Shown here: one piece after another, positions 22,851 to 34,862 of the stretch
Position numbering within the stretch: the first letter of the stretch is position 1
How the letters are laid out: every line of letters starts with the position of its first letter
Assembly: GCA_021442155.1 (NCBI GenBank)
Contig: CM038215.1
Span: forward strand, 276,136,413 to 276,200,412
Length of the DNA stretch: 64,000 nt
From: Cymbidium sinense
Taxonomy: Eukaryota > Streptophyta > Magnoliopsida > Asparagales > Orchidaceae
Reading direction: 5' to 3'
Notes under the pieces: model-generated
Told to the model about the DNA's origin: nothing
What the model saw: only the letters and a program-made list of their open reading frames with translations
Databases searched by the model: none
Position numbers and translations under genes: made by a program

Positions 22851-24100
22851 ACATTCAACCATAGTCACCAATATAAATGAAATATACAATCATAAAGCCA
22901 AACCAAAATTGACCCAAGTCAAACCCAACTTAACCCTTTTGACTTGAAATGTTCAAATGAACCAAAACCCATTTGAACCCAAGCTAATTACAATTGAATT
23001 TATATATCAATCCCAAATCCATATATAAACTCAACTAAATCAAAGTCAACCCAAAATCAAGCCAACTAAACCCAATTGGTCCACTTGACCCAAAATGGCC
23101 AATTTGACCTATTTGAGCCACGTTCTAATCCTACCCAAATTGGATTGAACCAAGCCCATCAAAACCTCTCATCATGATTATTGATCACCCTAGGTTGATC
23201 AATTATCACAATAGTCAAACAAGTCAACTTTATATGAACCCAAACTAGCCAAATTGCAACTAAGCTAAATCCCTTGAAACCAATGATTCATACCAAATCA
23301 AAATTAATATTTGAATATGACTTGGCCTTCAATTGAGTCAAACCAAACCCAATTGGCCCTCTTGACCCAAGTTGACCCAAATTGACCTAGAAGACCAAAT
23401 TGGGTCAAATCAAAATATAAACCAAATTGATTGAAATTAATGACTCAAGTTCATTCCAAATTGATTGTTGAACTTTACCAAAGCCATGATTGGACCAAGT
23501 TGAACCCAATTGACCTACTTAGCCTAAATTGAGCTAAAGATTCAAGTTAGCCTAAATAAAACTAAATCCAAATTAATTGAAACTAAAGCCTACAATCATC
23601 TTCAATTGGTCAACTAAACCCAAGCCAACACCAATCCTAAGCCAATTTGGCCAATTTGGTTAAATCGATCAACTTAACCCATTTGACCCAAATGAATTCA
23701 AATGAGCCAAAATAAAATCTAAGCTAAACTGAGCCAAACCAGTTGAACCAAAACATCCTAAATGATCATATAAAGTTGATCTAACCCTTGGTTTGACCCA
23801 ATTTAACCTAATTGAGTCAAATTGAGCCAAACCTAACCAAATCAACTCCAATTGACTTGAAATTTAGGCTAACCCAGTTTTGGCTCATTTCAAATCTACC
23901 CAAATTAAATCCAATGCCAAATGATCATTCTACCCTTGGGTCAAGGGCATCACATGAGACAAATCACCCATGTAAGTGGTCATTTCCATTCCTTGGCCAC
24001 TTGGTACTCTCCCAATGGTCCACCTAGGCACCTAAGACATAGACCAACTAGACCAAAGGGTGGTTGGGTTAGCCATGACCCATGGGAGGTGAAATCATGT
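22851..24100. other. C/A-rich low-complexity spacer (CAAATTGACCCAA words)
   Basis: Dense in TTGACC, CCAAATTG, AACCAAA and GTCAAA words with no fixed period. The three short frames at 23,669-24,124 come from this composition. It resembles the untranslated spacers of large plant Ty3 elements, but I have no direct match. Confidence 0.4.
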
Positions 24101-26618
24101 CACCCTCCCCATTGGCAGATTTGAAACCCATAGGACTCCCATGATTCCTCCTTGGCAGCCACCTCTAAACCTTCAACCAACCAAGCCGAGCCAACTTACC
24201 TCCTCCCTGCCACCCATGACTCCCTGAGATGGCCAGATGGCCACTAGAAGCTAATCCCACCATCTGATCAAGATGAAGGGGGTATACACCCCTTCATTTT
24301 CACTCAAATACACACAAAAATCATTCCTCAAAGCCCTAGTTACCCAAGATGAGCTGCTAGTTCAATTTTTTAAGCTCTCAAGCTAGTTCGTCGATCGAAA
24401 AATGCCATACTCATCCATCACGAAATAGGACACTCCCATTTCTGACCTAACTTCCCCATTTCTCCATCAAACTCAAATTAACTTTGCATGCACCTTCCCT
24501 AGGTTTTGTCGAGTAAAAATGAATCATTTCGCAAGCTTCTCGAGCACCGAAGGTGAGACTTCCATCAAAGCTGAGCTCCAAATCATTATTTTGTGGCCTT
24601 TCAAGCGAACGTCGAGGAATTGATCTAATTCCTGCTCAACAGGGCTTCATCTCCACTAGATGAAGCTTTATCTATCTTTCGAGTCAACGATCTTGAGATC
24701 CGGTGAGGTATGCTTCAAAAATTGATCCTTAGGCAAAAATGGTTTGGCATTTTTGAAGAAAACTTGCATCTCGTGTGATCTTGGCCATTGGATCCCCTCT
24801 GATCGATGTCATGAAGGTGTGGGATCCTTTTGGAATTGATCCAAGCTCAGGTAAGCTGGGATCAAGTGAGCATTGGCGGATAGACTCCCTTCTCCCTCAC
24901 TCGTGTGATGTTGGATCACACACCATCCATTCAGCGTGATCGGAATGGACTGTCATGATAATTTTGCTAGATCGATCTGATTTAATCTTATTAAGTTGTG
25001 GGATTAATCGTAGTCATCCGATATTAGATCAGACCACAGACGAGAAAGCGCATCCACATCTGCCACATAGACAGTGAGTCGAATAAGTTTTAATTAGCCA
25101 TTCTCACGGTGCCACATGGGAAGTGCGCCGCATCAGCATGTCACGTAGTGCAAACAATATTAGGCTTTTATTATGCTTAATTAATCATTTTTAATGGTTG
25201 AAACTTCTAAAAATCATAAAAAAAATCATAGGGAAATTAAATAAAATCAAATAAATACTAATTTTAATGGTATTTCATAGGATAATTAATGAAAAATGAT
25301 ATTAACTAATTTTGAATAGTAATTAATGTTTAATTAAGTTTAATTACAAAATTTATTAGAATAATTACTCCTTAATTACTTAAGAAATTAATCCTAAATT
25401 TTGTGGATTAATTTAATGGGATGACCTCTGCTTGCCATGATGTTTTTGGGATTTATTGCTCACTTAATTAAGAAAATTGACTAATTAAACCTTAACTTCT
25501 CTTTTAAGTTTATTAATGATTAATTAATCCCATGAACAGTATTGAATTTGTTAATTAAGTTTATCAATGATTATTCAACAGTAAGTGAACTAAGGAATAG
25601 GGTTGAGACTCCTTTCCCTAAGTTTATTTCACCCTATTTTAAAATGAAATTAATTAAGATTTTACTAATTAATTAAATCACTTAATCAAATTGAAATCAT
25701 AATCACATCATACCTTAATTAATTAAATCATGGGGTAGATCTTTAGGTGTTTAATAACCTAAAGGAGTTTAATGAAATTATGTTTAGTCCACATGTGTAG
25801 GAAAACCATAAGAGTAATTAATTAAGTTTCTTAATCTAATTAACTATTAATCATGAGCCAATTGCATTAGGCCCCTTTTATTTCCTAGGATCATTGAAAG
25901 TTTATTTTCTATGCATATCATGTTGGCTCATAATTATTTCGTTAATTACTTTAAAGTGACATAGGTAAGGGTAATAAATTTATCTAATTAAACGTTCAAC
26001 TTAATTAACCCATAAAATCAACTTAGTTACATTTCCTTAAATTAAATCAAATCACTAATGTGGGAATGGGTTTAAATCAACATGTAAAGATTTCTCTTCT
26101 CCTCTTTGAATCAAATCAAATTGAAAACTTAATTAATAAAGAAGCTTTGGTTTGCTTTAAATAATCTTATTTGATTTGATAGTCCTTAAGAACTAGTTTG
26201 GTTAAATGAATCACACGCTTATATTTGATTGTCCTCTTTCCAATCATGTTGAATTTGGTATGTCATTTGAATTCATGCATCCATCTTTCAAAATCAAGTA
26301 AAATAAAATGGATTTCTTTTATGTAAGCTTGCATGTGTTGATTTAATTCAATATATGCGTGGCTATTATCACTATTAAATACAAATGTATTTTTCAAAAG
26401 CTTATAAATGAATAATAATATGTGTTATGATGCTAGTTATAAATACATAACAAATGCATATTCTTATAGCTTAAGTGCATGAATGTTGAGCTCTATTTCC
26501 TATATTCATGTGTTAATTTATATAAGATTGAATGGTAATGGGTATATAGTCTAGACATCCCAGGAACATGAGGCTTTAGCTAGCCCCAAAATGTCATTTG
26601 ATTACCTCACTTCCCATG
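24101..26618. other. Unassigned non-telomeric DNA, possibly Ty3 LTR or leader
   Basis: 24,100-25,150 is the most GC-balanced stretch of the window, with CCATGACTCCCTGAGATGG, GGGGGTATACACCCCTTCA, GATCTTGAGATCCGGTGAGG and several GATCGATC-type words. 25,150-26,600 is AT-rich, with TTAATTAATT throughout. There is no open frame, RNA gene or telomeric word. The right edge joins a GR-RBP 3' UTR remnant at 26,619, so the whole 18.8-26.6 kb island interrupts the array. I could not define its termini or a target duplication. Confidence 0.4.
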
Positions 26619-26688
26619 TTTGTTACTTGGTTGATGAAATCAAAAAGAAGAAATATTGTATCTAAATTTGTTCTCTATTAAAAAAAAA
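26619..26688 (+). pseudogene. GR-RBP 3' UTR remnant (copy 7)
   Basis: Only the last 70 bases survive: TTTGTTACTTGGTTGATGAA, AAAAAGAAGAAATATTGTATC, TTGTTCTCTATTAAAAAAAA. It is identical in layout to the ends of the other copies and is again followed by CCCTAAA repeats. The rest was either never copied or replaced by the island on the left. Confidence 0.8.
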
Positions 26689-28310
26689 CCAAAAACCCTA
26701 AACCATAAACTAAAACTTGAACCCTAAACCTAAAAGCTAAACCCTAAACCCTAAACCCAAAACCTAAAAACCCTAAACCCAAACCCTAAACCCTAAACCC
26801 TAAAACATACAACCCAAAACCCTAAACCCAAAACACAAAATCCTAAACACTAAAAACCTAAAAACCTAGACCTAAACTAAATAAAACCTAAAAATAAAAT
26901 AAATAAATAAACCTAAACCTAAATAAAATAAAAAAATAAAAAAATAAAAACCTAAACTAAAACCTAAAACTAAACTTAAAAATATAATAAAATAAAAATT
27001 AAAACTAAATTAAATATAAATAAAATAAAACTAAACTAAATAATAAAATAAACCCATAAATAAAAATACCAAAATAAAATAAAAACTAAACGTAAAATAA
27101 AAATAAAATAAATGTAAAATACAATAAAATAATATCTAAATAAAAACATAAACCAAAAAAATAATCAAAAAATAAATAAAAAATAAAACATAAACCTAAA
27201 CTAAAATAAATAAAACCTAAACCTAAACCTAAATAAACTAAACCTAAACTCTAAAGAAATAAAATAAAATAAACTAAAATAAACCTAAACTAAACTAAAA
27301 AAAACTAAATAAACCTAAAATAAAATAAAATAGAACGTAAACTTAAAATAAAAATAAAACTTAAACCAATAAAATAAAATAAAATAAAAATAATTAAAAA
27401 TATAAACTAAACCTAAACTAAACCTAAAAATAAACAAAATAAAATCCTAAAATAAATAAATAAAATAAATAAATAAAAAATAAAAAATCAAAAAATAAAT
27501 AAAATAAAATAAATAATAAACCTAGGTTTGATTTAAAAACCCCTAAACCCTACCCTGCAACCCTAAACACTAAACCATCTGGCAGACCCTAAACATAAAT
27601 CTAAACATGAGACCTTAAACCCTAAACTCTACCCTACCAACCCTACCCAACCTAAATCTGAGCCACCACCCTAAACCCTGACCCTAAATAAACCCTACCC
27701 TAACCTAAATCCACACCAGCCAAAAAGCCTAAACAAATAAAATACTAAGCTAAAATGTACTTAAAATGCACAAAACATATCTAATAAATAAACCTAAACT
27801 ACCAAATAACACTAAAACCTACTAAATAAATAAAATCTAAAAACCTAAACTTAAACTAAAAGATTAAAATAAACCTAAATAAAACCTAAAAAAAATAAAA
27901 TAAAAACCTAAATAAATAAAAACTAAACCAAATAAACATAAACATTAAAAAATAAACTAAAATAAATAAAATAAAATAAACATAAAATAAAACATAAAAT
28001 AAAAATAAAAAACAAAATAGACTAAAATAAATAAAAAAATAAACTAAATAAACTAAATAAATCTAAACCTACTAGTATGCTTAATTTAAAAAAAAAATAA
28101 TTTAAAAAAAAACCCTAAACCCTAAGCCCTAAATCATAAATGCTAAACCCTAAATGTGAAAACTAACCCTAAACCTACAACCCTAAACCCTAAACCATAA
28201 AAAACCCTAAACCCTAAATCTGAAACCCTAAACTATAAATCCTAAACCCTAAACACTAAACCCTAAACCTTAAATCCTAAATCCTAAACCCTAACCATAA
28301 CCCTAAACCC
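26689..28310 (+). repeat. Telomere-derived array with degenerate G-containing part and box 11
   Basis: CCCTAAA block (26,694-26,860), an A-rich block (26,870-27,535), a G-containing degenerate telomeric stretch (27,540-27,730: CCATCTGGCAGACCC, CTGAGCCACC), and a second A-rich block with box CCTACTAGTATGCTTAATTT (28,069-28,088). A CCCTAAA block ends at the solo LTR. No gene. Confidence 0.8.
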
Positions 28311-30358
28311 CACATTTTATAGCACCCAAGATTTATAATGACAGATACAATTCTTTGGTTCGATCAAACTCCAAAGCGGCTACGTCCACTAGCCACAGCT
28401 AGGAATCCACTAAATTTAAATAGCTTACAAATAGTATTCTCTTATAGCAGTGAGTACAACCCTACAATAATATGTACTCTCTACAAGGCATACAACCCCA
28501 ATATAAATTTTATAGAACAAAAAGAAAATTACAAAATAATAAATTTTGATAAAATAAATCTCTCACAAATATACCAAGCTATCCAATTCAAAAAATGATC
28601 TCACATCTTATAAATGATCACTTACAACTTAAAATTTTTGGCAAGATAAAATGCTCACTTAATATTGATAAGAAATAATAAAATAAATATCTTAAAGTGA
28701 TCTTACTAAGATGTTTATGTTATTACAATTATACTAATATAAAATTATTTCAAAATAAATTCATAATATTCTTTCAATAAAATAAATTTCAGGGAATAAA
28801 CTATTTTATTTTAACCAAAAAGATTCTTTCAATTAAAGCTAATGATCACAAAATACTTAAATAAAATGAGTATATGATAGATCTAAGTAGGCTAGTAAGC
28901 TTTTAATTAAAAAGAGTGATCCAGCAAATATGAAAATAATTTCAGCACAATAATTTATTTTAAAATGCTTAAAATATACTTCTAAAATTGATCTAAGAAT
29001 AAATGACCTTTCAAAATAATACTAGTGAAATAATATTTCAAGAAACCAAAAGAAATTTTTAGGAAGTTAAAAATTTCAACAAGTTGAAATAGATCCTACA
29101 AACTATCACAAGAACTTATCATAAAAAAATGATTGAGAAACTTTGATGTGAAAAATAATGTCCAAAGACTAATCCACCAAAAAGTATAAATTGGAAAGAA
29201 TAAATAGATGGTGAAAATAGCATGAACAACTGTAAAAGGATTAAGATCAAGAAAACAAACTCAAGTAATTTGAGAAAGCTTGCCTAGTTGAAGATGTTGA
29301 AGCTCCAAACCAAGGATTTGATCTTGCAATATTTGGAGAACACTTGGAAGGAAAATCTAAGAAATTTTCCATTAGATTTACTGGAGGGATTTTGAATTTT
29401 GAATGAGGAATGCTTTCATGAAGAGAATGAGAGCTATTTATAGGCAAGAGGGTCATTTTGAATTATTTCAAAATAATATATTATTCTAACATCATGTTAT
29501 CATCTAATAATTTAATATTCAATAAAAATATAATTTATATTAAATAAATATTAAATTTATGCAGCCAAAATTCAGCTATGCACATGGGCAAGTCAAAATA
29601 ATAAATATCTTAATATATTCAAAGCATGTAGCATGCATTCATTATTAAAATCAGCTAATATTTGAAAAGTCATAATAATTTCAATTTTAATCAAACGTGG
29701 GACATGTAACCTATCACATTAAAAGAAAAAAAATCCAAGGAATTTGTTGGATATGAAATCAGAAATAAATTCCTTGATTATAAATGACTTTGGCTAAAAC
29801 ATAAAATTTCACATATTTTTGTTAATTTTGAAATATGATATTTAAATATTATGATATAATTTATATATAATCATACATATATTAGTTATCATATAACCTT
29901 CAAATTAAATTAAAATATTTAATTATATTAAGTAAATTAAATAATTACACTTAATAGTCATAATTTATTATCATTTATTATTTTGACAATTCAAATGCTA
30001 TGTACAAAACATATAATTGAATGCTAATTAGATAGAGATTTATATAAATTAATATCATTAAAATAATATGTTATGTTGTGAGCAAATTGATTTGTGTTAA
30101 TGAACTCATATGAATTTCTAAGATAGTTATAAATGCATATAACCTAAAATATTGTATCTTGAGCTTAACATTATCCATTTTGATCTATCTTTCATTCTTC
30201 TACTCTTGCAATTTTTTAAAACATATTGTGAGATGTATTGGATATGTAATTAGCAATTGATATATCTGAAACACATAAAAACATTCATTAGAACATCCAA
30301 ACATTCGTTTGTTATCATCAAAATTGATCAGATTGAACATGAGGCTCATTAAGCCGAC
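28311..30358 (-). mobile_element. Solo LTR of the SIRE-like copia family, inverted
   Basis: The reverse complement begins TGTCGGCTTAATGAGCCTCA at 30,358 and matches the LTR starts at 47,121 and 54,269 (TGTTGGCTTAATnAGCCTCA). It follows the same LTR to GGATTCCTAGC.GTGGCTAG and CTTGGGTGCTATA at its 3' end near 28,320. No coding region flanks it. Compared with the 3' LTR it lacks about 75 bases after GTTTGxxCGAACCA and about 130 bases, including the C-tract, before CTTGGGTGC. A TATA-like CTATAAATAG is intact (+ strand 29,434-29,443). It sits between CCCTAAA repeats on both sides. I could not confirm a target duplication. The small frames at 28,338-28,598 and 29,247-29,456 are incidental. Confidence 0.88.
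29434..29443 (-). promoter_or_regulatory. TATA box of the solo LTR
   Basis: Reads CTATAAATAG on the - strand, at the same relative place (about 915 bases from the LTR start) as TATAAATAG in the 5' LTR at 48,036. The promoter direction is leftwards, into the array. Confidence 0.55.
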
Positions 30359-31532
30359 ATACCCTAAACCTTAAACCCTAAACCCTAAACTAACCCTAAA
30401 CCCAAAGCTAACCCAAAACCGTAAACCCTAACCACTAAACCCTAAACCCTAAACCCAACCCTAAACCTTAAAACGCTAAACCCTAAAACTCTAAACCTTA
30501 AACCCTAAACCCTAAAAACCTAAAAACTTAAACTTAAACTAAATTAATCCTAAAAAAATAAATAAAAAATTGAAACCTAAATAAAATAAATAAAATAAAA
30601 TAAAATAAAAATGTAAACTAAAACCAAAACCTAAACCTAAAAATAAAATAAAATAAACTAAAATAAAATAAAATAAAACCTAAACTAAACTAAAATTAAA
30701 GTAAACCTAAGAATAAAAAACCTAAATAAAAAAACTAAATGCAAAATAAAACTAAAATAAAAACTAAATAACAACCTAAACTTAAAAAATAAATAATAAA
30801 ATAAAGCCTAAAAATAAATAAAAAAATAAAACCTAAACCCTAAACTAAAAAAACCCAAACTAAAATAAACTGAATTAAAATTAATAAAACTTAAGCCTAA
30901 ACCTAAAATAAACTAAACCAAAACTTAAACCTAAATTAAATAAAATAAAATAAACTAAAAGTAAACATAAGCATGAACTAAAAAATAAAACTTTAAAATG
31001 AATCTAAAACCTAAACCTAAAAAAATAAAATATAAACATACACTTAAGCCTAAAAAAATAAAAATAAAACCTAAGCCTAAAAAATAAAATAAAAATAAAA
31101 CTCAACTAAAAAATAATCATAAACAAAAAAAATAAACTAAAATAAAAAACCTAAACTAAAATAAATAATCCTAAAATAAATAAACTAAAATAAATAAAAA
31201 TAAAAATAAACCTAAATAAAAATAAAAATAAAATAAACTCAAAGAAATAATAAGTAAACTAAATAAACTTAAACTTACTCGTTTACTTAATTTTTTTAAA
31301 AAAATCCTAAAACCTAAATCCTAAACCTTAATCCCTAAATCCTAAAACTAACCCTAAACCCTAAATCCTAAACCTACAACCTTAAACCCTAAACCCTAAG
31401 CCCTAAACCCGAAACCTTAAAGCCCTAAACTCTAAACCCTAAACCCCCAAACCCTAAATGAAACCCTGACCCTAACCCTAAACCCTAAATTAACCTTAAA
31501 CTCTAAACCATAAACTAACTCTAAACACTAAG
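30359..31532 (+). repeat. Telomere-derived array with box 12, upstream of copy 8
   Basis: CCCTAAA block right after the solo LTR (30,360-30,520), an A-rich block, box TTACTCGTTTACTTAATTTTT (31,275-31,295), then a CCCTAAA block with TAACTCTAAACACTAAG before the GR-RBP copy. The CTAAAGTAACTAAATAAAT leader is absent here. Confidence 0.82.
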
Positions 31533-32012
31533 AATGGGCAAAACCTTGACAACAAGAACATCACCAACAATTAGGCTCAGTCTAGATCTAGCGGTGGAGG
31601 TGAAGGTGGAGCTGGTGGTTATTATAGTCGTGGTGGGGGATCTGGAGGTGCTGGGGGATATGGAGGTGGTGGTTAGAGCAGTGGTGGTTATGGATGTGAG
31701 AGCAGCGAAAAAACTTACACCCGTGATGGTGGCGAAGGGAGAGATCGGGGATATGATGGCAGATCCCAGTACTCAAAAGGCGGGGTGGTTACGTCGAAAT
31801 TGGAGAAAGCGATGAGCGATTATCGATCCTTATGAAATTGTGTCTTTAGTGTAGAAATGGTTGTACTTATCTAGGATTTTTGATTCGCTCTATGGGTGCT
31901 CATTTTTTATCTATGTTGTCACTTGTGTCTTAGAAAGCTTAGGGTGCTAATTGGTTGATGAAATCGAAAAGAAGAAATGTTGAATCTGAATTTGTTCCCT
32001 ATTAAGAAAAAA
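31533..32012 (+). pseudogene. GR-RBP retropseudogene copy 8
   Basis: Reads NGQNLDNKNITNN, stop (TAG), AQSRSSGGGEGGAGGYYSR, GGYGGGG, stop, SSGGYG, RDRGYDGRSQYS, then a frameshift (GGGGTGGTTACG) that destroys the C-terminus. The UTR (CTCTATGGGTGCTCATTTTTT) ends TTGTTCCCTATTAAGAAAAAA. It carries the shared nonsense codon. The frames at 31,534-31,815 (+) and 31,588-31,776 (-) are shadows. Confidence 0.86.
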
Positions 32013-33174
32013 AACCCTAAACCCTAAATTAAAACTTAAACCCTAAACCTATAGCCTAAACCCTAAAATTTAAACATTAAACCCTAAATAAACCCTAAAC
32101 CCTAAGCTCTAAACCCTAAGGCTCTAAAACCTAAACCTAAACTAAAATAGAATAAAATAATAAAATAAAATAAAAACATACTAAAACCTAAACCTAAACT
32201 TAAACTTAAAACTAAAATGAAAATAAAATAAAATAAATAAAAACCTAACCTAAACTATAAAATAAAAAACCTAAATAAAATAAAAACTAAACCTAAAATA
32301 AAAAATAAAATAAACTTAAATTAAAATAATACAAAAACTAAATAAAAGCCTAAACCTAAAAAATAAATCTAAAAGTAAAACCTACAAATAAATAAAAAAT
32401 AAAACCTAAACCCTAAATTAAAAAAAAGCCTAAACCTAAAATAAAAATAAATTAAACAAAATAAAATAAACTTAATCCTAAACTAAAATAAAAAAAACAA
32501 AAATAAATAAAACCTAAACCTAAACATAAATTAAACTAATCCTAAAGTAAATAAAATAAAGTAAACTAAAAATAAACATAATCCTAAACTGAAAAACAAA
32601 ACCAAATATTATACCTAAAATAAAAACCTAAAACTTAAACCTAAAAAAATAAAATAAAAAACTAAACCTAAACCTAAAAATAAAAAAATAAAATCTAAAC
32701 CTAAGAAATAAAATAAAAAAATAAAACTCAAAAATAAACTAACGAAAATAAACTAAAATAAAAAATCTAAATTAAATTAATAAACCTAAAATAATTAGAC
32801 TAAACTAAATAAAAAAACAAACATAAATAAAAATTAAAATTAAAATAAACTCAAATAAATAAGAAATAAACTAAATAAACTTAAACCTATAGGTTTACTA
32901 AATTTTTTTAAAAAAATCCTAAACCCTAAATACTAAACCATAAACCTTAAACCCTAAACCCTAAAACTATACCTAAACCCTAAAACCTAAACCTTAAACC
33001 TACAACCCTAAGCCTATAAACTTAAACCCTAAACCTTAAACCCTAAAACCCTAAACACTAAACCTTAAACCCTAAATCCTAAACCCTAAATCATAAAACC
33101 CCTAAACCCTAAATTAACCTTAAACCTTAAACTAACCCTAAACCCTAAACTCTAAACTAACCATAAACCCTAAG
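32013..33174 (+). repeat. Telomere-derived array with box 13
   Basis: Short CCCTAAA block, an A-rich block of about 0.7 kb, box CCTATAGGTTTACTAAATTTT (32,886-32,906), and a CCCTAAA block with repeated TTAACCTTAAACC and CTAACCCTAAACC phase slips before copy 9. Confidence 0.82.
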
Positions 33175-33557
33175 AATGGGTAGAACCTTGATGGCAAGAA
33201 CATCACCGTCAACTATGCTCAGTCTAGATTTGGTGGTTGAGGTGAAGGTGGAGGCGGTGGTTATTGCAGTGGTGGTGGGGGATTTATAGGTGATGGTGGA
33301 TATGGAGGTGGTGGTCAGAGCAGTGGTGGTTATGGATGTGAGAGGAGTGACAGAGGTTGTAGTCGTGGTGGTGGTGGAGGGATAGATCGAAGATATGATG
33401 GTGGTGTCATTTTTTGATGGTGCTCATTTGTTCTATTGGTGCACATTTTTAGGGTTTATCTCATCTCTTGTGTCTTAGGAAACTTGGGGTGCTACTTGGA
33501 TGATGAAATCAAATAGAAGAAATGTTGAATCTGAATTTATTCTTTGTTTAAAAAAAA
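33175..33557 (+). pseudogene. GR-RBP retropseudogene copy 9 (internal deletion)
   Basis: NGStopNLDGKNITVNYAQSRF at the start, where TAT replaces the shared TAG. The glycine tail is good to RRYDGG (about 33,405). It then jumps into a rearranged UTR (TGTCATTTTTTGATGGTGC, GGTGCACATTTTTAGGG), losing the C-terminus and about 100 bases. It ends TTATTCTTTGTTTAAAAAAA. Confidence 0.84.
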
Positions 33558-33697
33558 CCATAAACCCTACACCATAAACCCTAAACCCTAAACCCTAAAC
33601 TAAAACTTAAACCCTATACCTAAAACTTAAACCCTAAAACCTAAACCTTAAACCCTAAACCCCAAACCCCAAACCCTAAACCCTAAAATCTAAAAAC
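33558..33697 (+). repeat. CCCTAAA block between copies 9 and 10
   Basis: About 140 bases of CCCTAAA-type repeats, the shortest spacing between two GR-RBP fragments in the window. It starts on the A-run of copy 9. Confidence 0.85.
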
Positions 33698-33822
33698 CTA
33701 TGCATGCTCATTTTTTATTTATGTTGTAGCTTGTGTATTAGAAAACTTGGTGTGTTACTTAGTTGATGAAATAAAAAAAATGAAATGTTGAATCTAAATT
33801 TGTACTATATTTAATAAAAAAA
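33698..33822 (+). pseudogene. GR-RBP 3' UTR remnant (copy 10)
   Basis: Starts CTATGCATGCTCATTTTTTA and runs through AAACTTGGTGTGTTACTTAG, TGAAATGTTGAATCTAAATT to TAATAAAAAAAG. It has UTR only, with no coding part. The left junction is CCCTAAAATCTAAAAA|CCTATGC, so telomeric sequence meets the UTR directly. Confidence 0.84.
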
Positions 33823-34535
33823 GCAAAAACCCTAAGGCCTAAACTAAACACTGAATCCTAAACCTAAAACCTAAACAATAAACCCTAAACCCTAAAAATA
33901 AAATTAAAAAAAGAAGAATAAATAACTGAAAAATAAACCTAAAAATAAATAGAAAATAAAACATAAACATTAACCTAAAAAAAACCTATCCCTAAAATAA
34001 ACAAAATGAAATAAACCTAAACTTAAACTATACTAAACTAAACTAAAATAAATAAAACCAAAACCTAAACCAAAAATAAACTAAACCTAAACCCTAATAT
34101 AAATAAAGTAAAATAAACTAAAACTAAACCTAAACTAAAAAATAAAACCCAAAAATAAACCTACAATAATAACCTAAAACCTAAACCTAAAAAAAATAAA
34201 ATAAAAACCCAAAACTAAACCTAAAAATAAAAAATAAAACCTAATCCTAATAAATAAAATAAAAATAAAACTAAACTATTAAATAAACATAAACCTAAAC
34301 CTAAACCTAAAAAATAAACTAAAATAAGAAACCTAAACTAAAATAAATTAACCAAAAATAAATAAAATAAAAATAAAAAATAAATCTAATTAAAAATAAA
34401 AAATTAAATTAAATTGAATAATTAAAAAATAAACTGAAAAAAGCTTAAACCTTAAAGCGTAAAGCCTAAATCCTAAATCCTAAACCCTAAACCCTAAACC
34501 CTAAACCCTAAAGCCTAAAACTAAGGATCAACCTA
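33823..34535 (+). repeat. Telomere-derived array (A-rich, no box)
   Basis: Short CCCTAAA block, an A-rich block in standard order from 33,900, then AAACTGAAAAAAGC and CCCTAAA repeats (34,465-34,530, about four in near-perfect phase at 34,485-34,512) where a box would be expected. Confidence 0.8.
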
Positions 34536-34862
34536 AACCTGAGACCCTAAGAAACCCAACACTAAAACCCACCAGGCTTTAAAGACCTTAAACTCACCCA
34601 AATCACACCCTAACCCTAATCTAACCACTACCACAGTTAGGCCAAACTTTAAACCCTAAACCAGCCCTGTTCTAACCCTAACCTTAAACCTAAAAACCTG
34701 CTGATCCAAACCATAACCCACAAACCCTAAAACCAAAAGCTGATCACTAAACTTTAAAACAGGCTCTAGTGACCTCAAAATCCTAAACCACAAGGCTCTA
34801 AACCCACCCTACCCTACTACACCTCCATACCACACCTAACTCACCTAACACTAAAAATCTAA
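34536..34862 (+). repeat. G-containing degenerate telomeric block
   Basis: CCCTAAA-like words mixed with CACCAGGCTTTAAAG, ACAGTTAGGCC, AACCAGCCCTGTTC, GGCTCTAGTGACC. Same character as 15.6-16.05 kb. Confidence 0.58.

Noticed and set aside
23669..24124. Short frames in the C/A-rich spacer as genes
   Set aside because: They overlap each other, follow the CAAATTGACCC composition and match no family.
28338..28598. Small protein within the solo LTR
   Set aside because: The region is homologous to the copia LTR in reverse; no counterpart frame is kept in the other LTRs.
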